From Acanthaster planci (lineage: Eukaryota; Echinodermata; Asteroidea; Valvatida; Acanthasteridae), in assembly GCF_001949145.1 (NCBI RefSeq), contig NW_019091397.1, forward strand, positions 668,226 to 719,779: 51,554 nucleotides of DNA, read 5' to 3'. A model generated the notes under the pieces. That model searched no databases, had not been told where the DNA came from, and was given only the letters and a program-made list of their open reading frames with translations. This document shows, piece by piece, positions 37,201 through 51,554 of this stretch. The first letter of the stretch is position 1; every line of letters starts with the position of its first letter. Made by a program: the position numbers and the translations under genes.

Positions 37201-39790
37201 AGCCCTTGCAATGTTCAGATCCTTACACCATGTACAAAACATGTACATGTATACGCTTTGCGTACATGTGAAATTGTGGAAATTATAACAAGTAACAGGA
37301 CAGTACATGCATGGACAGGGTAGGTGCAAATTGCATATGGAGAAGATTATAGATTACTGCATGTAAACTAAAAAATATTAAGTCAAAAGCCTAAATAAGC
37401 ACATAAGTCATGTGTAAGTCATGTACTGTACGGTAAGTTGAAACGTTAATCAATGTTAATGTGAACGTGTTCAAAATTTAGTAAAAGCTTTTCATCTTTG
37501 GGAATTACAATAAAGCTGTTTTGGGAGTACATGCCGACTGGAACAGGTTGGATCAAATGATCCAATTTCAAATGTACCGGTACACATATAACCTTTAGGA
37601 CTGCACAGCATACAATCTGCATGTAAATGTATAGTCACAGGTGCAAACCATGCATACCGGTATAACAACTTGAACAAGCTAGGCATGAATGGGAACGTAC
37701 TCGCATTCGTGACATTGAGCCAAACATGCATGAAGTTCCCAGTTATTCCATCATGCTGTAGAATGCACATATACAGCAAGTACAGTGAACTATGTATGTC
37801 CAAAAAAAACTCTGTCAGGATTTTGAAACACACTTTTGTTGAATTGTGATCCACATCTTCCTTGTTGTATGCTGTTCTACCACTTCTGCCAAACTGACTG
37901 AATTCAAATATGCCACAACGGAAGTTTGCAAGGTCACCTGGGGGCATACAGGGCCCATGTATGTAGTGGGCAGCTTGTCCACTGCATGAAGCCACTTTTT
38001 GAGGTAACATACCCTGACCCTAAAAAAATAGCCGAAAAATACGAGTAAAGCTTCAATTTTAGACCACTTTCAGTGAGGACAAAAAAATAGCCCCAAAATA
38101 GCTTTCCAATCCTACAGAAATGTTTAAGCCCCAGAAAACAGTTGAAAAATAGTTAAGAAAATTACCCGAGTACAAAAAAATAGATTTAAAATAGTGTACC
38201 ATTTCAAAATAGCAATAAAATAGGATTGCAGCATCCAAAATAGGATTAGAATAGGACAGAACAGTCCATGTAGCTTAAGTAATAGGAAAAAATATATTTT
38301 CTTTCTATTTTCTGGGAGGAAATAGCATAAAAATGTATATTAAATAGACAGAAAATAAGATTTTGCATCTAGATTTCTACGAGGGATGGTACAAAAATGC
38401 CACAACAGTGGCACTGGACTACAAGGAAAGGTTAGGGAACCATTTTCTTCTAATTGTGAAATGAGTAAGTGCAAAAAATGTTGGTCGAGTAAATCCTGAG
38501 GAGCGGAAAATGGCTCCATACAGTACATAGGGGTAAAGTCCACTAATTCAAGCCCCATTGAAAACAGTGTAAAATCAGCTCTGTTCAGGGCCCAATAACA
38601 TGCACACCAACATCTCTGAGATTTCTGAAACACAAGTGAAATTCTTGTCTGGTCACTAATCTTTCAATTTCTTTTGATTTTTTTGTAGGTTAACCAATTA
38701 CAATTTTAATTATTTATTCCCACAAAACAAAATCATCTCTCAGAAAGTGATTTTTCCTAAGTCTGACTGCAGCCATATTTCACGGGGCAACCCCGGCTTT
38801 CTTGGGCACTTAGGACCATTTTTCAACCGTAGTTTTTGGCATTCTGCTCTCATATCAAAGCTCAAAGACCCAGGGAGTTGATCCTGGCAACGAATTACAC
38901 AATCTCACCATTTTTGGGGCCAAACAATCTCCTTTTTCAAAAGATACTGTGGGGGGCACTATTAATGCTAATGAACTGGCCAGAAATTCTCACTTGAATT
39001 AGTGGTCTGCACCCATAGACATCTGACTGCTTTTACACAATTCTCATGGTCGGGATGACGTCATCAGAGTCTTGGTTCTCTCTGATTGGTCAGTTGGTGG
39101 CATTTCCAACATGTATTTCACACTCGGGACTGAAGGGGGCAAAAACAGGGTTGTTGTCCCTTGAATTATTGACTAAACTCTTAACTTTTACATCAAATAT
39201 CAGTATACCTCACATTTCACTGTTAATGTGCTATCATGTAAAGGTATATCTGCCACACTATCCCGAAAAGGTTCCAGTTATTTTTATGTTGCAGCAAAAA
39301 ATTAGGATAATGCACAAATACAAAGTACAAACAGTACAAAGTACATGTAATTGCCCCCTTGCCCAGACGTGAGTGCAATTAAACTCCAACCAAGACAATG
39401 ACCGAGACTGGTCTGCACAATTCTAAATGATTACTTATGGGCTACATCAATGTTCTCCTTGCTGACTTCAGGGCACAGGGCCAACAGTACGTCTCATGTT
39501 ACCATACTGTCAGGAGGGGGATATCATGTCATGATAAAATTCTTCCCTAATTTTGTTAAGCATGATGCCACAAGTGAGCAACTCTACAAAATGCAGTACC
39601 ATGCCTGCCAGATTTGGCGTAACCGTTAGTTGAACTCGTCCGTATGGTACGACTGACTGACTGTACCCCACTGGCCACAGCTGTACACGCAGCTCAGTCT
39701 AGTGGTAGGGGTATCTACCCCTACTACTGATTTACATACCTGGTTAAATGGCCGCACCCTCACTGCAACTTTTACACTATCGTCAGGCAT
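1141..39790 (-). CDS. KIF28: KIF28-like kinesin-3 motor protein (16 exons, C-terminus outside window)
   Basis: The gene is a plus-end-directed microtubule motor of the kinesin-3 family; the closest family I recognise is KIF28/KLP-6, a pseudogene in human but conserved in other animals. I assembled sixteen exons by GT-AG sites: 39740-39790, 26200-26382, 23544-23786, 22649-22744, 21730-21864, 21247-21410, 20965-21073, 19962-20163, 17669-17750, 15857-15893, 14467-14627, 10587-10710, 9601-9876, 8141-8350, 7697-7743 and 1141-1269. All phases agree, giving 749 codons plus 2 nt with no internal stop. Visible motifs are [10 protein letters not shown] (about 8-17), P-loop GQTGAGKS (105-112), switch I NATSSRSH (220-227), switch II DLAGSE (256-261), [20 protein letters not shown] before the neck, an FHA region (about 450-560) and DPFWDP (about 695-700). 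Kinesin-3 FHA domains mediate dimer or cargo contacts. The assignment to KIF28 rather than KIF1/13/16 rests on [13 protein letters not shown] and [10 protein letters not shown] and on memory of the family; kinesin-3 itself is certain. Confidence 0.9.
2000..2127 (+). repeat. DIRS element left inverted terminal repeat
   Basis: It begins GTCTCCTAGTGATACTTACC and ends GCACTGCAGTCCCGC. The reverse complement of 5850-5977 matches it through blocks such as CCTACATATGCAAATTTCC and GCATACTGCCCCTTGACCCT. Confidence 0.85.
5850..5977 (-). repeat. DIRS element right inverted terminal repeat
   Basis: This is the inverted copy of 2000-2127. Shared blocks read here as AGGGTCAAGGGGCAGTATGC and GGAAATTTGCATATGTAGG. 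It marks the 5' end of the minus-strand retroelement. Confidence 0.85.
6164..7498. mobile_element. Candidate hAT-like element with 8-bp ends
   Basis: The ends are TAGTGCTG (6164-6171) and its exact inverse CAGCACTA (7491-7498). They are flanked by AATGAATG (6156-6163) and ACTGAATG (7499-7506), a 7/8 match at the duplication size used by hAT elements. Inside are GAACCGAACC words near both ends (6183-6245, 7430-7478). The inverted repeat does not extend past 8-9 bp, so chance pairing is possible. No transposase is visible. Confidence 0.4.
7697..7743 (-). CDS. KIF28: KIF28 exon 15 (DPFWDP motif)
   Basis: This 47-bp exon encodes [20 protein letters not shown] followed by -LIG is a conserved kinesin-3 landmark. 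The acceptor is CATTTCCAG. The donor is AC|GTAAGC, and the split threonine is completed by exon 16. Confidence 0.92.
8141..8350 (-). CDS. KIF28: KIF28 exon 14 (post-FHA region)
   Basis: The 70 codons start [11 protein letters not shown], matching the V-KFE strand that follows NR in kinesin-3. They continue through [18 protein letters not shown], typical of the post-FHA kinesin-associated domain, and end TIVQQ. The acceptor is TTAATCCAG and the donor GTATTA. Confidence 0.93.
8351..9600. other. KIF28 intron 13
   Basis: There is no exon here. The segment 8470-8540 is a dispersed repeat also found at 34930-35002. The rest looks like unique intron sequence. Confidence 0.6.
9601..9876 (-). CDS. 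KIF28: KIF28 exon 13 (end of FHA, linker)
   Basis: The 92 codons begin [15 protein letters not shown], the last FHA strand (DR-x-G-NS-F in the family). They then encode a charged linker and [19 protein letters not shown] ending in QEMNR. The acceptor is GTTTAG and the donor GTAGGA, both phase 0. Confidence 0.93.
10301..10513. mobile_element. hAT-type MITE with ACAAGACC repeats
   Basis: It starts CACTGTTGTAGTC and ends ACTACAACACTG. Flanks are GAAATCTC (10293-10300) and GATATCTC (10514-10521), a 7/8 target duplication. The interior is a degenerate tandem of ACAAGACCAGACAT-like units, with the inverse GGTCTTGTG near the right end. It is related in ends and layout to 16689-16888. Confidence 0.75.
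10587..10710 (-). CDS. KIF28: KIF28 exon 12 (FHA domain)
   Basis: The exon encodes [20 protein letters not shown] and then [17 protein letters not shown] is the FHA motif that follows the phospho-binding loop in kinesin-3, and I-NGK is its next conserved turn. The acceptor is CTTCGGAAG and the donor GTTGGT. Phase 2 in and 0 out agree with exons 11 and 13. Confidence 0.9.
13115..13557. other. Assembly gap (443 N)
   Basis: This is a run of N inside the Penelope-like element. Any open frame reported across it is an artefact. Confidence 0.99.
13688..13722 (+). ncRNA. Degenerate hammerhead-ribozyme-like motif at Penelope 3' end
   Basis: TTTGAGAAAG is followed by a TCCT-GCT-AGGA hairpin and then TTGAAATGTC. 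The layout is that of a hammerhead core (CUGANGA, stem II, GAAA). Penelope-like elements are known to carry hammerhead motifs in their terminal repeats. Here the first core box is altered and the stem base (GC opposite TT) is broken, so activity is unlikely. Confidence 0.4.
13736..14466. other. KIF28 intron 11, distal part
   Basis: I see no exon, inverted repeat or recognisable element in this stretch. Confidence 0.5.
14467..14627 (-). CDS. KIF28: KIF28 exon 11 (start of FHA domain)
   Basis: The exon encodes [20 protein letters not shown] and then the FHA strand [20 protein letters not shown] is the standard entry to the kinesin-3 FHA domain. The acceptor is CTGTTAG and the donor GG|GTAAGT. 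A further small exon between 10 and 11 cannot be excluded, although the phases already match. Confidence 0.9.
14831..15420 (+). mobile_element. piggyBac-type MITE, copy 2 (complete)
   Basis: TTAA stands at both borders (14827-14830 and 15421-15424). The inverted ends are CCACTTCCTGCCGGGG and, read inward from the right, CCACTTCGTGCCAGGG. It is 590 bp with no coding capacity. The interior has repeated ACAAAAGAC words. It lies in KIF28 intron 10. The right end matches window positions 6-157. Confidence 0.88.
15857..15893 (-). CDS. KIF28: KIF28 exon 10 (micro-exon, coiled coil)
   Basis: This exon is only 37 bp. It encodes [12 protein letters not shown] after the split arginine. The acceptor is TTTTTCACAG and the donor GTATTA. 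The phases (2 in, 0 out) and the kinesin-3 coiled-coil composition support it despite its size. Confidence 0.82.
16689..16888. mobile_element. hAT-type MITE with ACAAGTCC repeats
   Basis: It starts CAGTGTTGGAGG and ends AATACAACACTG. Flanks are ATATTAGA (16681-16688) and ATATTAGG (16889-16896), a 7/8 duplication. The interior repeats CACAAGTCC-like units, and GGACTTGTG appears inverted near the right end. It lies in KIF28 intron 9 and is a sister of 10301-10513. Confidence 0.78.
17669..17750 (-). CDS. KIF28: KIF28 exon 9 (coiled coil)
   Basis: The exon encodes [20 protein letters not shown] and then EHRLQEA. The NKTWE-L signature is the kinesin-3 neck coiled coil. The acceptor is TTTTACCAG and the donor AG|GTAGTT. 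Phase 1 in and phase 2 out match both neighbours. Confidence 0.9.
17928..18210. mobile_element. hAT-like MITE with GAATATTTG words
   Basis: AGAAATCA occurs directly on both sides (17920-17927 and 18211-18218). The ends carry AGGGCT on the left and AGCCCT on the right. The interior repeats CAAATATTTGAATATT-type words in both orientations. The size and exact 8-bp duplication point to hAT. The first two bases on the left (TT) are extra relative to the right end. Confidence 0.7.
18560..19430 (+). pseudogene. Decayed LINE reverse transcriptase, C-terminal part
   Basis: On the plus strand, in shifting frames, I read [19 protein letters not shown] (about 18688-18744), the usual LINE stretch before the YLG region. 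I then read [15 protein letters not shown] (about 18960-19005), and a weak C-terminal R-W/GRP-like stretch near 19200-19360. These are landmarks of RTE/jockey-like non-LTR elements. No intact frame longer than a few dozen codons remains. It lies in KIF28 intron 8. Confidence 0.6.
19962..20163 (-). CDS. KIF28: KIF28 exon 8 (end of motor, neck)
   Basis: The exon encodes [20 protein letters not shown] and [20 protein letters not shown], the end of the motor core and the start of the neck. It continues into a charged heptad-like segment ([16 protein letters not shown]). The donor is G|GTAAAT, leaving phase 1. Confidence 0.95.
20164..20964. other. KIF28 intron 7
   Basis: I see no exon or recognisable element in this stretch. 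Confidence 0.5.
20965..21073 (-). CDS. KIF28: KIF28 exon 7
   Basis: The exon begins by completing the split serine and encodes [20 protein letters not shown], then [16 protein letters not shown]. This is the microtubule-binding alpha-4/alpha-5 region of the motor. The acceptor is CCCAACAG. The donor is ATG|GTTGGT, chosen because exon 8 continues IAALSPAD. Confidence 0.94.
21247..21410 (-). CDS. KIF28: KIF28 exon 6 (switch II)
   Basis: The exon encodes [20 protein letters not shown], in which DLAGSE is switch II, then [21 protein letters not shown]. The acceptor is ATTTGCAG. The donor is AG|GTATAG, so the exon ends in phase 2 and the serine of NVIS is split with exon 7. Confidence 0.95.
21730..21864 (-). 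CDS. KIF28: KIF28 exon 5 (switch I)
   Basis: The 45 codons include a [15 protein letters not shown] loop and the switch I motif NATSSRSH, which contacts the nucleotide. They end in LKFKQ. The acceptor is CATTCACAG and the donor GTAGGT, phase 0 at both ends. Confidence 0.94.
21865..22648. other. KIF28 intron 4 with a TTAACCCTAA inverted repeat
   Basis: There is no exon. TTAACCCTAA at 22544-22553 is inverted exactly at 22593-22602 (TTAGGGTTAA), enclosing 39 bp. Confidence 0.6.
22649..22744 (-). CDS. KIF28: KIF28 exon 4
   Basis: The 32 codons begin VRDLL and end GFYVDGLK. This is the stretch between IYNE and switch I that in kinesin-3 reads VRDLL...LKVRE...GVYVEGL. The acceptor is TTTTGTAG and the donor GTAAAA. 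It is too short to appear as a long open frame and was recovered by continuity. Confidence 0.93.
22745..23543. other. KIF28 intron 3
   Basis: I see no exon or clear repeat in this stretch. Confidence 0.5.
23544..23786 (-). CDS. KIF28: KIF28 exon 3 (P-loop)
   Basis: The 81 codons are in phase 0. The acceptor is TTCTTTCAG and the donor GTACAA. The exon carries [18 protein letters not shown], then the ATP-binding P-loop [13 protein letters not shown], then [10 protein letters not shown] and LEIYNEQ. These are motor strands and helices in the expected order. Confidence 0.95.
24617..25191 (-). mobile_element. piggyBac-type MITE, copy 3 (complete, reverse orientation)
   Basis: TTAA lies at 24613-24616 and 25192-25195. 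The ends are CCACTTCCTGCCGGGTG and, inward from the right, CCACTTCCAGCCAGGGTG. The reverse complement aligns with 14831-15420, including GAATTTTTGAAG-ATTTTGAAAA and the ACAAAAGAC words. It lies in KIF28 intron 2. Confidence 0.88.
26200..26382 (-). CDS. KIF28: KIF28 exon 2
   Basis: The 61 codons are in phase 0 at both ends. The acceptor is TTGCACAG and the donor GTCAGT. They encode the early motor core including [14 protein letters not shown], matching the kinesin-3 FAFDYSYWSH motif in its KIF28-type form (WSHNGFQ). Confidence 0.93.
26420..27325. mobile_element. 906-bp TIR element in KIF28 intron 1
   Basis: Left end CATAGAGGAAGGACACAGGA is the exact inverse of the right end. GTTATAC stands directly on both sides (26413-26419 and 27326-27332), a 7-bp duplication; counting one more base in the ends gives 5 bp. 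I find no transposase inside. The superfamily is not decided by these data. Confidence 0.75.
28090..30365 (+). mobile_element. CR1/L2-like LINE relic
   Basis: The region starts with a decayed segment containing [20 protein letters not shown] (about 28242), then [19 protein letters not shown] (about 28450) in another frame. A 221-codon frame (28687-29352) follows. It has [16 protein letters not shown], then the RT box [10 protein letters not shown], then [19 protein letters not shown] and [18 protein letters not shown]. The stretch normally present between GPILF and QYADD is rearranged. After 29352 the thumb region continues in other frames ([18 protein letters not shown]). The 3' tail near 30290-30350 (TTGGCTGTAATTTGTATGC, then GAAATACATGTAAATG) resembles LINE 3' ends. 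It is degenerate, in intron 1 of KIF28, on the opposite strand. Confidence 0.82.
30366..33740. other. KIF28 intron 1, middle part
   Basis: No KIF28 exon is present. A 12-bp stem (AGCCCC...AAAAAT against ATTTTTGGGGCT) lies at about 30478-30525. ACATGT microsatellite bursts occur near 30850, 31590 and 31855. An unproven minus-strand exon-like frame ends at a GTAAGA at about 31275. Confidence 0.5.
33750..33958. repeat. ACATGT/TACATG microsatellite cluster
   Basis: Repeated ACATGT palindromic units occur at 33752-33768, 33796-33830 and 33915-33955. Similar bursts occur near 10936, 30083, 30850, 31590, 31855, 34190 and 37150. The apparent open frames here are translations of the repeat. Confidence 0.85.
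35370..35720. repeat. A-rich block of AAAATAGG/AAAATAGC words
   Basis: The block has many AAAAATAG-G/C units with polyA and polyT tracts. It directly precedes the 35820-36639 element and resumes after it at 36660-36830, which suggests that the element split one older block. A similar block lies at 38020-38345. Confidence 0.7.
35820..36639. mobile_element. 820-bp element with CAGTGTTGTAG ends and TACTCG words
   Basis: The left end CAGTGTTGTAG matches the inverse of the right CTACAACACT. Both subterminal regions are made of GTACTCG/CTTGTACTCGG units in opposite orientation (35830-36030 and 36500-36625). The centre (36040-36480) is different sequence. The ends resemble the hAT-type ends at 10301 and 16689. 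A direct target duplication is not clear, because the flanks are instead inverted (GCCATTAA against TTAATGGG). Confidence 0.7.
36660..36830. repeat. A-rich AAAATAGG block, right half
   Basis: Units such as TTTAAAATAGGATG and TTTAAAAATAGCATGCT recur about every 25-35 bp. It continues the 35370-35720 block beyond the inserted element. Confidence 0.65.
36831..38019. other. KIF28 intron 1, with an unexplained 172-codon minus-strand frame
   Basis: No KIF28 exon is seen. The frame at 37492-38010 (minus) is open for 172 codons but resembles no family I know. It has several ACCGGTA/TACATG microsatellite bits in it, and I do not call it a gene. Confidence 0.4.
38020..38345. repeat. Second AAAATAGG/AAAATAGC block
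   Basis: AAAAAAATAG-CC/GA units recur through the block. Its right end (TTTCTATTTTCTGGGAGG) is roughly the inverse of the left start of the 35370 block (CTCCACCCTAGAAAATAGAAA). That raises the possibility that 35440-38320 is one larger element. Confidence 0.6.
38346..39739. other. KIF28 intron 1, 5' part
   Basis: No exon is present. There is a perfect 12-bp palindrome GATGACGTCATC at 39054-39065, which contains a full cAMP-response element TGACGTCA. A CCAAT-type word GATTGG is at about 39079. A CGGGGCAACCCCGG hairpin is near 38780. Confidence 0.55.
39054..39065. promoter_or_regulatory. Consensus CRE (TGACGTCA) in KIF28 intron 1
   Basis: GATGACGTCATC is a perfect palindrome 0.7 kb inside KIF28 from its start codon and 1.2 kb from the RBKS start codon. 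The site matches the CREB/ATF consensus exactly. A role is not shown. Confidence 0.4.
39740..39790 (-). CDS. KIF28: KIF28 exon 1 (start codon)
   Basis: This 51-bp exon encodes [17 protein letters not shown], the canonical first beta strand of a kinesin motor. The ATG is the complement of CAT at 39788-39790. The donor after CAG reads GTATGT, phase 0. The exon is too short to appear as a long open frame and lies 13.4 kb upstream of exon 2. The next exon starts R-E-F, as expected after VRPFNQ in kinesin-3 proteins. Confidence 0.93.
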
Positions 39791-40287
39791 TTTAATTGCA
39801 GTTCTGTTTCGCCGTGCAATACTTCAGTGAACGTAAGATCGAAACTGCGGCATTGTAGGTTCAACAGCGTAATCAAGTCAAATTAATGTTATACTGTCTG
39901 ATACCAAAATCTGATGAGTGTCTGACTCTTTTTACGCCAGTTCACAGTTGGCCAGTGTATTTAGGAAATTTGAATTTGAAGAATACAGATGACAGTGGTG
40001 ACGATGATAATTATCCATATCCGGGTTGCTAAATTTATCCCATACTTGCAACGGGACAATGTCACACAACAGTCAAATCAATCGTTGACGACCGTCGCGT
40101 TTTGTAGAGATAAGGCCTGGGGACGAACTTGGAACGCAGAGTTCCGAGTCCACGTGTTAATAATCAACTACAGCACAGTGTAGCTGGGGGCGCTATACAT
40201 CAGCTGATCCACCTGTAGCTGTACGTGTGCGCGCGATCCGTAAGTGTATTACGCAAGTGTCCTTAGACTCCGCACGCGCACTATGCA
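39791..40287. promoter_or_regulatory. Candidate bidirectional promoter between KIF28 and RBKS
   Basis: The 497 bp between the two divergent ATGs must hold both 5' UTRs unless non-coding first exons lie elsewhere. No TATA box is obvious next to either gene. Seen directly are an E-box CACGTG at 40151-40156, a CAGCTG near 40200, and alternating GC words (GTGCGCGCG near 40227, CGCACGCGCA near 40271) resembling NRF1-type sites. CpG density rises towards the RBKS start. The promoter function is inferred from the geometry. Confidence 0.6.
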
Positions 40288-51035
<10,748 letters not shown>

Positions 51036-51299
51036 GTAAGGCAAGTAGGTGTAAATATTGTAATGTGTAATGAGTGAATGTGGCTTATCAAAGTACAGGG
51101 TACCTATAGTTGCCCAAAATGTAAATGTAAGGATTTACTGTTTGTGATCATCACTTTTGATCATAGATCCATAGGGAATGATCTCATCAATTGACCCATC
51201 ATGTAGGCCTTGCCTGATGCACACATACATGTACAAGGGCAATAAGTTTATGCTTGTCCCAAGTGTCACATTGAACAATTGTTGCCTGCGGTGTAGATG

Positions 51300-51371
51300 T
51301 CCATGGTGTTTTGTACCCCGAGGTAAAGCCGAGGTAGCCATTTGCCCCGAGGGTATACAAAACACCATGGA
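51300..51371. repeat. Hairpin with exact 16-bp arms
   Basis: TCCATGGTGTTTTGTA (51300-51315) is exactly inverted at 51356-51371. The 40-bp loop holds CCCCGAGG...GCCGAGG...CCCCGAGGG words. It lies in the RBKS intron after exon 7. Confidence 0.85.
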
Positions 51372-51554
51372 ACCCGTCACAGCAGACAACTGTTTTATTA
51401 TACCCCAGTCATAGGTTACACTACGGAGTGTTATGGGAGCGCTTGGAGTGATCTTATATTTGTAATCCATCATTGTTGGTAGCCCGGCAGCACTGCCAGG
51501 GAACTTGATGTGTAAATGATTCTTCTGCCCTCAATGCGATTGGTTCACACAAAT

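Overview
This is a eukaryotic, intron-rich genomic window. Two conserved animal genes sit head to head in it and are surrounded by a large amount of mobile-element debris. The gene families are a kinesin-3 of the KIF28/KLP-6 type and ribokinase. Together with the very frequent ACATGT/TACATGTA microsatellites, the mix of old repeat classes (DIRS, Penelope, CR1-like LINE, hAT, piggyBac) and the lack of any bacterial gene layout, they suggest an invertebrate metazoan, probably a marine deuterostome such as a hemichordate, echinoderm or cephalochordate. The species is my inference and is not shown by the sequence. There are two assembly gaps, 13115-13557 and 40653-40704.

Gene 1 (minus strand, 39790 down to 1141 and off the left edge) is a KIF28-like kinesin. 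I could join sixteen coding exons by GT-AG sites with matching phases throughout, giving 749 codons. The order is start peptide, motor domain (P-loop, switch I, switch II), neck/coiled coil, FHA domain and the start of the post-FHA region. The 51-bp first coding exon at 39740-39790 lies 13.4 kb from exon 2. Gene 2 (plus strand, 40288 to 51035 and off the right edge) is ribokinase (RBKS). Seven exons give 259 codons, and the exon carrying the catalytic GAGD loop lies outside the window. The two start codons are 497 bp apart, so 39791-40287 is a candidate bidirectional promoter.

The mobile elements sit almost entirely in the introns of these genes. Kinesin intron 15 (1270-7696) holds a DIRS-type retroelement relic with 128-bp inverted terminal repeats (2000-5977) and a candidate hAT-like element. 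Intron 11 holds a Penelope-like reverse transcriptase interrupted by an assembly gap, followed by a degenerate hammerhead-like motif. Introns 8, 9 and 12 hold short hAT-type MITEs with near-identical 8-bp target duplications. Introns 2 and 10 and the left edge hold three copies of a TTAA-flanked (piggyBac-type) MITE. Intron 8 also has a decayed LINE. Intron 1 holds a CR1/L2-like LINE, a 906-bp TIR element, an 820-bp CAGTGTTGTAG-ended element built of TACTCG words, and unusual AAAATAGG-rich blocks. Ribokinase intron 1 (40362-47522) holds a broken piggyBac transposase and a broken hAT transposase.

I see no operon, CRISPR array, rRNA or convincing tRNA. The most notable results are the reconstructed head-to-head gene pair, the inverted-repeat-bounded DIRS relic, and two MITE families whose ends match the superfamilies of the decayed transposases in the same window.
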